Shown one piece after another: positions 15,143 through 21,344 of a stretch of DNA of 21,344 bases; within the stretch, counting starts at the first letter, position 1, and each line of letters begins with the position of its first letter. A program made the translations under genes and the position numbers. The stretch spans positions 1 through 21,344 of the forward strand of contig JAEOSV010000025.1 in the NCBI GenBank assembly GCA_016840185.1, in the 5' to 3' direction. The stretch comes from Candidatus Hermodarchaeota archaeon (GTDB lineage: Archaea > Asgardarchaeota > Hermodarchaeia > Hermodarchaeales > Hermodarchaeaceae). The notes beneath the pieces are model-generated. The model made no database searches. It worked only from the letters and a program-made list of their open reading frames with translations, and had not been told where the DNA came from.

Positions 15143-15813
15143 TGAAAAAAGAGAAGATGGGATAGCAGTGAGGGAACCACGGCGTATCCCTTGAATCGCA
15201 TGATGAGCGTTATACTGGCCAGACTGGCCCGTCTGATCGTGGATCCATATCGTTCCGCACCTTGGATTTGTTGCTATGGGTGTGTTATGTCCACTTCCGC
15301 GAAGAATTTGAGTAGTTTAAAAGCGTTATGACATCCAGACCAATTATTCGAGCACAATCCAGAACCGTGAAATCCTTCTATAGGGCTGCTATACTCCCTC
15401 TTCAAGTGTTCTTTTCTAGAATCGCAATAATTTCTGCAGTTTCGAGAAAACTATTCAATCTCAGTTTCATCAAAGTAAAAAAAATATCGACAAACATACC
15501 CGAAAATCCACTTTTTTTCACAGTTCGCTAGCCTCGGGCTTCTATCACTGCAAAATATGGTCTACTAGCCCTATAGCATAATTTCATGCACCATGGTTCA
15601 CTTATCTTCTGTTTAGCCTGTCCCCACATCGCTTAAGAATCGTTGAATTCACCCCACCTTCTTTGTAGGAGCGAAACCATGCGGACAACGACTGGTTCCT
15701 TACGGGCATTAGTTCCGTTAGCGGCTTCGAGGCGAGCGTGGCGGAACAATGCCTAGGATCCAGTATGTATCGGACGGTTCGTTCAAAAAATCAATAAATT
15801 TGGAGCGAAAAAG
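15143..15813. other. 671-bp gene-poor region ahead of the GH3 gene
   Basis: No confident gene. It holds two abutting short frames (15200-15331, 43 codons; 15328-15531, 67 codons, overlapping in ATGA) whose basic, low-complexity products resemble nothing I know. A T7 run at 15512-15518 could end transcripts. CAGAC/GTCTG at 15220-15235 forms a small hairpin. The last 150 bp are more G+C-rich and contain the strong hairpin described separately. No tRNA, box-type RNA or transposon end could be established. Confidence 0.5.
15668..15790 (+). ncRNA. candidate structured leader RNA with overlapping 25-codon frame
   Basis: A long hairpin: ACTGGTTCCT (15691-15700) pairs with AGGATCCAGT (15755-15764) with one mismatch; after a UAC bulge GGGCATT (15704-15710) pairs with AATGCCT (15748-15754); after one bulged A, GTTCCG (15712-15717) pairs with CGGAAC (15742-15747). 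This makes 22 pairs around a 24-base loop. An outer GCGAAACC/GGTTCGT pairing may extend it. A ribosome site GGAG 7 bases ahead of an ATG at 15679 opens a 25-codon frame ending at 15756, inside the right arm. The next gene starts at 15814 with the same GGAGCGAAA context. It may be an attenuator-like leader, an independent RNA or a mobile-element remnant; only the structure is seen. Confidence 0.4.
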
Positions 15814-16098
15814 ATGATTTGGAAACTAATCTCGAAGATTCTCTACCGAACGAAGGTCAAACCTTTCATCAAGACTCTACAAGACCCAACCGCAGCTCAA
15901 ACCCACCGGCTTCAAGAATTGTTAACTCTGTCAGAATCCACAATCTATGGGAAACGTCATCGATTCTCCGAAATTAAGAGCTTCGAAGATTTCGTCAACA
16001 ATGTTCCCATCAATCAGTACAAGGACCTTCAACCGTACATCCAAGAGGAACTAAATGGCAATCAGAATGTACTTTATCCAGAACCTATTTTGCGGTAA
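15814..16098 (+). CDS. GH3-family protein, N-terminal fragment (frameshifted)
   Basis: A 94-codon frame that matches the N-terminus of GH3 acyl-acid amido synthetases: FVNNVPINQYKDLQPYI at 65-81 and NGNQNVLYPEPI at 81-92, normally followed directly by the TSGTTG nucleotide loop. Here the frame instead reaches TAA at 16096-16098, which overlaps the ATG of the next frame (TAATG). A -1 shift at the four-T run 16088-16091 restores EPI-FAVMATSGTTG and a protein of about 523 residues, the normal family size. GGAG lies 8 bases ahead of ATG 15814. It is likely one gene with the next entry, disrupted or recoded. Confidence 0.8.
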   Translation: MIWKLISKILYRTKVKPFIKTLQDPTAAQTHRLQELLTLSESTIYGKRHRFSEIKSFEDFVNNVPINQYKDLQPYIQEELNGNQNVLYPEPILR

Positions 16099-17384
16099 TG
16101 GCAACAAGTGGAACAACTGGTGAACCCAAACTAATTCCATACACCTCAACGACCTGGAAATCAGCAAACCGGTTTCAATTGCTTTATTTTGCTTCCGCAG
16201 ATAACATTCGACCCTTTCTGCAAGGAAAACTTCTCGCAATCATGGCTCCCTCAATCTACAAACGCACGGAAAATTGGGATATCGGTTACCTTACAGGCTA
16301 CGGGATGAAGCATGCGAATCCATTTCTGAAAAGTAAAATTGTTCCACGGACTGATGTGTTTGATATTCCTGACTGGGAAGAAAAATTCCGTGAGACAATC
16401 CGACAGGCAATTGAAAAACCTAATATCACTGCGTGTATTGGCGTGACTTCATTTGTCATGGCGTTATTACGACGTGCGAAATTTGAGTCACTCGACTGGC
16501 TAACCTCTGATCCCAATCTCTCTTCTAAAGCCCGTAAAAGACTACAAGCCGCAATCACTAATGAGAACTCGATTGATTTACAGACCCTTTGGCCCGACCT
16601 GTCAGTGGTCTTCTCCTCAGGCGTAGTAAAAGAACTGTACAGTCCCGTAATCAAAGATTTAGTCGGCGATGTACATGTTCACGAAGCATATGCGGGGACT
16701 GAGGGTACTTACGGGTTTCAACTCTACGAAGATCAACGCGGCGTCGTACCCGTGGTTGATGACATACTCTTTGAATTCGTTCAGTCACAAGAAGGATCCC
16801 TCGCCCCTGATGCAACGACCATTCCTCTCTCCGATGTCAAAATTAACACCCCCTATCGAATTGTAATTACGACTCCCAGTGGATTATGGCGATATGATGT
16901 TCATGATTTTGTCATGTTCACCGCGATGGATCCACCAACACTCCAATGTCTGGGCAAAAGCCAAAACACCATTAATATCAGTGGCGAAAAAGTTACGGAA
17001 GGCGATATCAGCGTTGCACTCACACTAGCCAGTGAAGACCAAGGATTACTTGTCCGTGAATTCGTAGTTGCTCCAGAAGTAACTGCAAAAGGTGGGACCT
17101 ATCATATCTTCGCTGAATTCGGACAATCCCCCACGAATCTAGAAATCTTTACGAACCGCTTCGATGTACACTTGCAACAAGTCAATGAGCTATATTTTCA
17201 TGTTCGGGCAGCCCGAACGATACTTCCTGCAGTGATTCATCCAGTATCCATAGGAACTTTTGATAGCCTAGAACGCCAACGTCTTCGTGAGAACGATAAG
17301 GCGATAGGACAAACGAAGATGCCCCGAATCACCAGCCTTGATCATGCTTTAGAGAATCTAGTGTCTACTCTCATTCCGGATTAA
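16098..17384 (+). CDS. GH3-family acyl-acid amido synthetase-like, main part (frameshifted)
   Basis: A 428-codon frame carrying almost all of a GH3-type adenylating enzyme, which forms acyl-AMP and joins the acyl group to an amino acid or other amine. ATP motif 1 is TSGTTGEPKLIP at 3-14, motif 2 is YAGTEGTYGF at 198-207, motif 3 is GLWRYDVHDFV at 262-272, and the C-terminal GQTKMPR at 404-410 carries the conserved lysine. All catalytic motifs are intact, which argues against long-standing decay. Only the first roughly 95 residues are in another frame. ATG 16098 has no good ribosome site of its own, so the fragment would depend on coupling at TAATG, a -1 shift, or correction of a one-base deletion. 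Its acid substrate is unknown. Confidence 0.85.
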   Translation: MATSGTTGEPKLIPYTSTTWKSANRFQLLYFASADNIRPFLQGKLLAIMAPSIYKRTENWDIGYLTGYGMKHANPFLKSKIVPRTDVFDIPDWEEKFRETIRQAIEKPNITACIGVTSFVMALLRRAKFESLDWLTSDPNLSSKARKRLQAAITNENSIDLQTLWPDLSVVFSSGVVKELYSPVIKDLVGDVHVHEAYAGTEGTYGFQLYEDQRGVVPVVDDILFEFVQSQEGSLAPDATTIPLSDVKINTPYRIVITTPSGLWRYDVHDFVMFTAMDPPTLQCLGKSQNTINISGEKVTEGDISVALTLASEDQGLLVREFVVAPEVTAKGGTYHIFAEFGQSPTNLEIFTNRFDVHLQQVNELYFHVRAARTILPAVIHPVSIGTFDSLERQRLRENDKAIGQTKMPRITSLDHALENLVSTLIPD

Positions 17385-17388
17385 GGAT

Positions 17389-17442
17389 AAAAAAAACGCG
17401 GGAGTGGTACCTTTACTCTGCTCCTGCATCCTTGTTCTTTTT
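17389..17442. terminator. two-way terminator between convergent genes
   Basis: A run of eight A (17389-17396) reads as T8 at the end of the minus-strand membrane-protein transcript. TTTTT at 17438-17442 serves the plus-strand GH3 transcript. The gap between the two stop codons is 86 bp. Confidence 0.45.
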
Positions 17443-17470
17443 GAATCAGATTCGGAGAACTGTCTTGGAA

Positions 17471-18112
17471 TTAACCTGCCTTTGCGTAACCCGGTTTGAT
17501 GAGCAAACCAAGAGCTAGAATACTTAGACCCACCAAATCAACTATTTCAGAAACCCAGGTTAAACCCATCGTGCTCAAGGGCACTTTGAGTGCCTGACCG
17601 AACATGGCAATGATAACACCGATAGCCATGACCAATCCGTGAACGTCAGGGAGGCGTTTCCAATACCAGACGAGTAAAAAGGTTGCCACGAAGACGATGA
17701 ACAGAGCAAAGAGGAAAGGCATCACCCAGAGTCGAACTAGATTGATTTCAGGGGCAAGCCAGATGACTGAAAGGAGAACCGCCATGTAACTTACAACGAT
17801 GATAGCGCTTAATCGTGGACGCTCATTTAACCAGATAAGAACGGTGGCGATTAGATAGAACAGCATCGTGAAGGAAGTAATAGTCGTTCGTACTTGGAAG
17901 ATTACCAGTTCAGCGGGAAGAAGACTCAAGTCCATTAAGACATCTAAGCTTTCTCCTCCTGCAGCAAAGAACATAGCAATACCGAAGAGGAAGGGCATAT
18001 CGGTGAAGAAGCGCTTTTCTCCTCTGAACCATTTCGCAAGGAGAATTACTCCAATAAGGGTCATAACAAAAACTTTGGAAATCTCAATTATCGGAAGAAG
18101 AGGTTCTGTCAT
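17471..18112 (-). CDS. seven-helix integral membrane protein, unknown family
   Basis: A 213-residue protein with seven hydrophobic segments at about 7-26, 38-56, 70-98, 102-122, 126-152, 157-177 and 185-206, short loops, and charged turns WFRGEKRFF and WYWKRLPDVHG. No lysine sits mid-helix in helix 7, so it is not a retinal protein. No transporter or enzyme motif was recognised. GGTGA precedes the ATG by 7 bases, and TATA-like GCTTAAAAGC (complement of 18157-18166) lies about 50 bp upstream, so it is probably transcribed on its own. The gene upstream on the same strand is the 317-residue orphan. Confidence 0.7.
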   Translation of the reverse strand: MTEPLLPIIEISKVFVMTLIGVILLAKWFRGEKRFFTDMPFLFGIAMFFAAGGESLDVLMDLSLLPAELVIFQVRTTITSFTMLFYLIATVLIWLNERPRLSAIIVVSYMAVLLSVIWLAPEINLVRLWVMPFLFALFIVFVATFLLVWYWKRLPDVHGLVMAIGVIIAMFGQALKVPLSTMGLTWVSEIVDLVGLSILALGLLIKPGYAKAG

Positions 18113-18235
18113 TGAGGGTCACCAGGGGGCAATTGGTGTATCAGTAATTTGTTTTCGCTTTTAAGCATTTAAACTACCAATCTAGTGAGATATGCAGCTT
18201 ATGCAAACACTTTCAACTAGGATATGCGGTAGTTA

Positions 18236-19189
18236 CTACTCTTCTCTGAGGATTCCGCATTTCTCGAGTAATTCTACAATGAATTGGTTAGCATCATTTG
18301 GTGATTGAAGTAGGGACGGATTTAGCCGGCTGAAAATTTGGTGAATTTGATCAAACTTTTCCAAATAGGTAATATTCGGTTTTACGTTCCCAAGTAGTAA
18401 GTCTAGTTCCCGTATCCGACTCCGTACTTGGGTAATTAGGTTGTGGAGACCAGTCCATGTTAGCTGGTCAGTTTGTCCCAATGTGATAATAGATCGTGCT
18501 ATATCCATGAAGAGGAAGGAAAGGGACCAAGCTGAATCTGCCACCTCTGGGTAAGGCGGAAGTGGAAGTTCGTAGAGAAGATTTGTGTGTTGAAATGCGA
18601 CTCCTGTTGTGTACCCCCGATCGATTATTAGCTGGTCAGCAATGTATGCTCTGAGGCGGATGATAGTTTCCAGAGTAATGGAGAAAATTGTGGGATCATT
18701 ATCTTCTAGGTCGTGGGGAATTCGGGGATCCAATGCATACATTGGAGATGATCGAATTGGATAACATTCCAAGTACTGTGGTAGGATCATCTCTGGTGTA
18801 TTAATTGGCATGTAGTAGGGGTAGTCCTCTTCTGCATGAGCATAGTGTTGAGCAAATCCCAATGGAATGAGGTAATCAATATCATGGCGACTTGGTGTTT
18901 GTAATGGATCAGCTACTAAGACGCATGTATCTCGATTAGACCATAAAGGCATCCAAGCCATATGAGGCCATAATTGGTCTTCTTCATCATCGAAAGGCAT
19001 TGAAATAATCCGAAGGCGCTTATCACTATAGAATGCGTTTTGGATATTTTTTATGGCAGAACGATAGTTCAGTGTCACATCGCGATAGCCTGTAGTAATT
19101 AGCATTTGATCAAGAGCGTCATCTCGAAGGCCATAACCTTCACTTAGCCCATCGAGGGGCAACATTGTACTTGGTTCCATTTTAATCAA
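18236..19189 (-). CDS. hypothetical protein, 317 residues
   Basis: A soluble protein rich in aromatic and acidic residues, with no family that I recognise. The N-terminal half is mixed (PFDDEEDQLWPHMAW, AHAEEDYPYYMP), and the C-terminal half from about 165 looks helical (RSRIRELDLLLGN, VELLEKCGILREE). There is no signal peptide or clear membrane helix. The frame opens with TTG at 19189, but ATG at 19180 (residue 4) is the likelier start. A strong TATA box at 19213-19220 (minus) predicts a transcript start near 19190, leaving no room for a ribosome site. The mRNA may therefore be leaderless or nearly so, unlike its neighbours. Confidence 0.65.
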   Translation of the reverse strand: MIKMEPSTMLPLDGLSEGYGLRDDALDQMLITTGYRDVTLNYRSAIKNIQNAFYSDKRLRIISMPFDDEEDQLWPHMAWMPLWSNRDTCVLVADPLQTPSRHDIDYLIPLGFAQHYAHAEEDYPYYMPINTPEMILPQYLECYPIRSSPMYALDPRIPHDLEDNDPTIFSITLETIIRLRAYIADQLIIDRGYTTGVAFQHTNLLYELPLPPYPEVADSAWSLSFLFMDIARSIITLGQTDQLTWTGLHNLITQVRSRIRELDLLLGNVKPNITYLEKFDQIHQIFSRLNPSLLQSPNDANQFIVELLEKCGILREE

Positions 19190-19212
19190 AAATTAGACGC
19201 AATTTGGTTTTT

Positions 19213-19220
19213 TTATATAT
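19213..19220 (-). promoter_or_regulatory. TATA box of the 317-residue orphan gene
   Basis: ATATATAA on the minus strand inside AGATATATAAAAA, preceded by purine-rich GTAAG. Its spacing of about 36 bp to the ATG at 19180 is that of a leaderless or nearly leaderless archaeal promoter. It is the clearest TATA element in the window. Confidence 0.6.
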
Positions 19221-19262
19221 CTTACGGAGGTTGGTCGAAAACTGAAACGGGTTTTAGCGATT

Positions 19263-20546
19263 TTACACCCATTCCTTGAGAATGAGGGAGGTTTCCATGT
19301 CAATGACGCCTTTTACTTCCTCAATTTTTTTGAGCGTTTTCGCACGAGTACTACTTAATGTCCGAATTTCGATGCGAATCAGGTAATCCCAGTGTCCTGA
19401 GATTGCAGAAACACGGCGAACGCCATGAATGCTTCGAAGTTCACTCATAATATCTCCAGTTCCTGGTCGTAATTTTACAAGTACATAACCCCGCAGTGTA
19501 GCCGAAGATAGGGCGATGATGCCTGCAATCACGAATATTGTGCCTGTGAGTTTTAGCATCCAAGATAAGAAATCAGTTGCTGGTGGATTAAAAATGCCGG
19601 GTAAGAGGAATGCGCCTAACATTGTCAGGGGGATTCCGAGAACGATTGCAATTGACCCAATACTTTGGACAACGGACATTTTACCTCGACCCAGGGCCTG
19701 AAGATAGGCGACAAGCGAGAAGAAGGTTAGCGCTACAGGTAATAGGAGCCATCCCCAAATGACTGGAAGCTGTAACGCAATTAGAACTATTACTTCTGGT
19801 GTCAAGAATGGAATCATGAAAAGGGTCATTATGATGTTGATAAAAAGAAGAATCCATAAACGCAAGTTCAGGGAGTCAATGGTGGTTTTAGGACGAATTT
19901 CTGTACGTTTAGCTCGGCTTTGGAAGAAAATACTGATCGCTATACTACCAGCCCAGACCGTTATAACAAAAAGGAGTAAGGAAGGATTGAAAAGACCCAC
20001 CGGGGCTATACCTACCAAAATAACTCCAAAGGTAATCGCGATGATTGAAAGCGCCTCAATGGGGCTGGGCCAATCGCGAATGAGAATGAGGTCTCCAATC
20101 ATCAAGTAGATGAGTGAAAGACGTGAAAAGGGAATGACAGCGGAGACATCACTACTTTGTCCGGCAACATAATAATAAGCAAATGTAGCCAACCCAGCAA
20201 AGATGCCCGCAAGTATTATATCACGAATTATTCTGCGAGATGGCAAAGCAATATGTGCAAAAGAACGATCAAAATGAGTTCCTAAGCTACGACGGCGTGT
20301 TCTATTGGTTGGGATACTTAGTACAATGAGTAGGATTACGGTGAAAAGGAGAGCTAACCATTGTTCACTAAGTGCAAAAGCAACCGAAGAATAGATTCCA
20401 GGAAGAAATGGATAGAAATATGCTCGGAAGATGAAGACATCAAAGAAGACAGAGAAGGCGTATAATACTCCTGAAATTAGGGCGAGGAAATAGAAGACCG
20501 TTTTTGTCCGTTGGGCTCCCATCCGTCGTTCCATCGCGGCACGCAA
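19263..20546 (-). CDS. DMT/EamA-like transporter with C-terminal Lrp/AsnC RAM domain
   Basis: A membrane protein with about ten helices in two EamA-like halves: GDLILIRDWPSPIEALSI followed by a hydrophobic helix is the typical end of an EamA repeat, and ALGRGKMSVVQSIGS opens the end of the second. The last 75 residues (about 353-427), from GYVLVKLRPG through SGHWDYLIRIEI to KGVIDMETSLILKEWV, form a complete regulation-of-amino-acid-metabolism (RAM) fold, normally a soluble ligand-binding domain of Lrp/AsnC regulators. No helix-turn-helix is present. The frame can be extended to GTG 20561, but GAGGAGA lies 6 bases ahead of TTG 20546, so I start there. A stand-alone RAM gene lies just upstream in the same operon. 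Amino acid or metabolite export gated by the RAM domain is inference. Confidence 0.85.
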   Translation of the reverse strand: MRAAMERRMGAQRTKTVFYFLALISGVLYAFSVFFDVFIFRAYFYPFLPGIYSSVAFALSEQWLALLFTVILLIVLSIPTNRTRRRSLGTHFDRSFAHIALPSRRIIRDIILAGIFAGLATFAYYYVAGQSSDVSAVIPFSRLSLIYLMIGDLILIRDWPSPIEALSIIAITFGVILVGIAPVGLFNPSLLLFVITVWAGSIAISIFFQSRAKRTEIRPKTTIDSLNLRLWILLFINIIMTLFMIPFLTPEVIVLIALQLPVIWGWLLLPVALTFFSLVAYLQALGRGKMSVVQSIGSIAIVLGIPLTMLGAFLLPGIFNPPATDFLSWMLKLTGTIFVIAGIIALSSATLRGYVLVKLRPGTGDIMSELRSIHGVRRVSAISGHWDYLIRIEIRTLSSTRAKTLKKIEEVKGVIDMETSLILKEWV

Positions 20547-20579
20547 TGCGATTCTCCTCACTCAAATGGTCGTCGTAAT

Positions 20580-20819
20580 TCAGAACTCTTTTTCAACTAC
20601 GGACGTTGTGACACTTTCTAATCCTTGGATTTTTCCAATATGGTTCACTGTAAGGTCATACAAAGCTTCAAGGTTTGGAAAATTAAATCGTGCAATTACA
20701 TCATATTCTCCAGTTGTAACCGTAATACTGGTAGCTTCTTGAAGGTCACGTAAAGCATCAACAACGGTTTGAATGTGGCCCATGAAAACCTTGCACATGA
20801 TGTAGACAGACACTGTCAC
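20580..20819 (-). CDS. stand-alone Lrp/AsnC ligand-binding (RAM) domain protein
   Basis: A 79-residue protein that is one RAM domain and nothing else: beta-alpha-beta-beta-alpha-beta order with VSVYIMCKVFMGHIQTVVDAL, then TVTTGEYDVIARFNF (the turn GxYD typical of the ligand-binding edge) and GLESVTTSVVEKEF. There is no DNA-binding domain. Such proteins form dimers that assemble into rings and bind amino acids at the interface. The start is GTG 20819 with GAGG 9 bases upstream. It precedes the transporter-RAM fusion, so mixed assembly of the two RAM domains is possible. Confidence 0.85.
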   Translation of the reverse strand: MTVSVYIMCKVFMGHIQTVVDALRDLQEATSITVTTGEYDVIARFNFPNLEALYDLTVNHIGKIQGLESVTTSVVEKEF

Positions 20820-20920
20820 TATCTTCAGCCTCTTTCATTATTTGTTGCCTTCGTTTCACTCCTTGTGATTAAAGGTTTTCTTCTTCAGCGTAAGAAGCCA
20901 TGTAGGGTATCGAAGGTCGG

Positions 20921-21205
20921 TTACACATTAGAAATATGTTCAGTTAGGGTTTCCATCTGGCAACAGGCTTCGATAAAATCTTCAAGAGCATGCCGTTCAC
21001 TCCCAACACAGTGTCGCGCTTTGATTTGAGCTGAATAAATGGCAAAAAGTAATGATTCACGCAATGCTAGTTCCACTGACATCCCAGATGATATGAACTG
21101 AGGTATTTGCCTTAGCATTTCTTTTGCTAAGGGTAATGCCGGACCTCTTGCCTGTTGGGCAATACGGTGTTTTACTGATGAAATTAGCCAGTGACTTTGA
21201 GTCAT
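20921..21205 (-). CDS. small helical hypothetical protein
   Basis: A 94-residue protein predicted to be almost all helix (LAKEMLRQIPQFIS, SVELALRESLLFAIYSAQIKA, ALEDFIEACCQMETLTEHI), with a CC pair near the end and no recognised domain. ATG 21205 has GGAG 10 bases upstream. It lies about 100 bp ahead of the RAM-protein gene on the same strand and could be co-transcribed. Confidence rests on the start context and amino-acid make-up only. Confidence 0.55.
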   Translation of the reverse strand: MTQSHWLISSVKHRIAQQARGPALPLAKEMLRQIPQFISSGMSVELALRESLLFAIYSAQIKARHCVGSERHALEDFIEACCQMETLTEHISNV

Positions 21206-21344
21206 CCCGCTAACGCTCCGATGATTTTCTCCTATAGAGAATATTACTTAAACAACACGTGAACACCCTTATCTCCTTCTGAAGAACTCAAAACGCTAAT
21301 CCAAACTCAGTACTTCATGTTCCTTGCGTTAAAACGGGAAAAAA
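21206..21344. other. intergenic end of window
   Basis: A 139-bp A+T-rich stretch ahead of the minus-strand 94-residue gene. TAATATTC (complement of about 21239-21246) could be its TATA box. No other feature was found. Confidence 0.3.

Noticed and set aside
15200..15236. Possible box C/D guide RNA: ATGATGA at 15200-15206 and CTGA at 15233-15236
   Set aside because: No internal D'/C' boxes and no flanking terminal stem; the 26-base spacer instead forms a small hairpin with the D-like box. Such short motifs arise by chance.
15328..15531. 67-codon frame as a confident gene
   Set aside because: No convincing ribosome site, basic low-information translation and no family resemblance; kept only as part of the intergenic description.
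15668..15790. The hairpin as a tRNA, 5S rRNA, SRP RNA or RNase P RNA
   Set aside because: No T-loop GTTCRANNC, no cloverleaf and none of the conserved sequence blocks of these RNAs are present.
16080..16100. Programmed -1 frameshift site in the GH3 gene
   Set aside because: The local T-ATT-TTG heptamer does not fit the X-XXY-YYZ rule and no clear downstream stimulator was found, so recoding is listed as one option and not claimed.
20580..20819. Lrp/AsnC transcription regulator
   Set aside because: Only the ligand-binding half is present; there is no helix-turn-helix in this gene or immediately upstream in frame.
1..21344. CRISPR array, insertion sequence or prophage
   Set aside because: No regularly spaced repeats, no transposase or integrase frame and no terminal inverted repeats flanking a gene were found on reading both strands.

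Overview
The window reads as a stretch of archaeal chromosome of middling G+C. Pointers to Archaea are an AfpA/DmrB-type archaeoflavoprotein with a divergently transcribed iron-sulfur flavoprotein, a prokaryote-type inositol-phosphate synthase, stand-alone and fused Lrp/AsnC ligand-binding (RAM) domains, and TATA-like boxes about 25-30 bp ahead of inferred transcript starts in place of -35/-10 promoters. Shine-Dalgarno motifs (GGTGA, GAGG, GGAG) precede most starts, and GTG and TTG starts are common. The mix of archaeal genes with GH3 acyl-acid amido synthetase, an endoglycoceramidase-like GH5 enzyme and acyl-CoA synthetase would fit an Asgard-type lineage. That placement is a guess from gene content. 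No rRNA, tRNA, insertion sequence or CRISPR array was found.

Layout. (1) 12-2385, plus: alpha/beta hydrolase and acyl-CoA synthetase, a likely operon that meets a DinB-like gene (2392-2877, minus) tail to tail. (2) 3006-5162, plus: a large GH5 beta-glucosidase/endoglycoceramidase-like enzyme and a small Cys-containing protein, convergent with a ketoacyl-synthase-III-like gene (5171-6193, minus) that lies downstream of an MFS transporter (6286-7662, minus). (3) 7828-11646, plus: a second MFS transporter, then an ABC-2 type ATPase and a roughly 14-helix permease. (4) 11714-15142: iron-sulfur flavoprotein (minus), then AfpA-like flavoprotein, a divergent inositol-1-phosphate synthase and a RimK-type ATP-grasp ligase (plus). 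(5) 15143-15813: the only gene-poor stretch, with a strong 22-bp hairpin overlapped by a 25-codon reading frame just ahead of the next gene. (6) 15814-17384, plus: a GH3-family adenylate-forming enzyme split in two by a -1 frameshift. (7) 17471-21205, minus: a 7-helix membrane protein, a 317-residue orphan, a DMT/EamA-like transporter fused to a C-terminal RAM domain, a stand-alone RAM-domain protein, and a small helical orphan.

Several genes touch acyl, glycolipid or head-group chemistry (acyl activation, glycolipid-type glucosidase, KAS III-like condensation, inositol phosphate, GH3 conjugation, multiple exporters). No single operon ties them together, so a shared pathway is inference. The items most worth following up are the transporter-RAM fusion beside a free RAM protein, the frameshifted GH3 gene with its structured leader, and the inositol-phosphate synthase whose usual active-site residues are changed.
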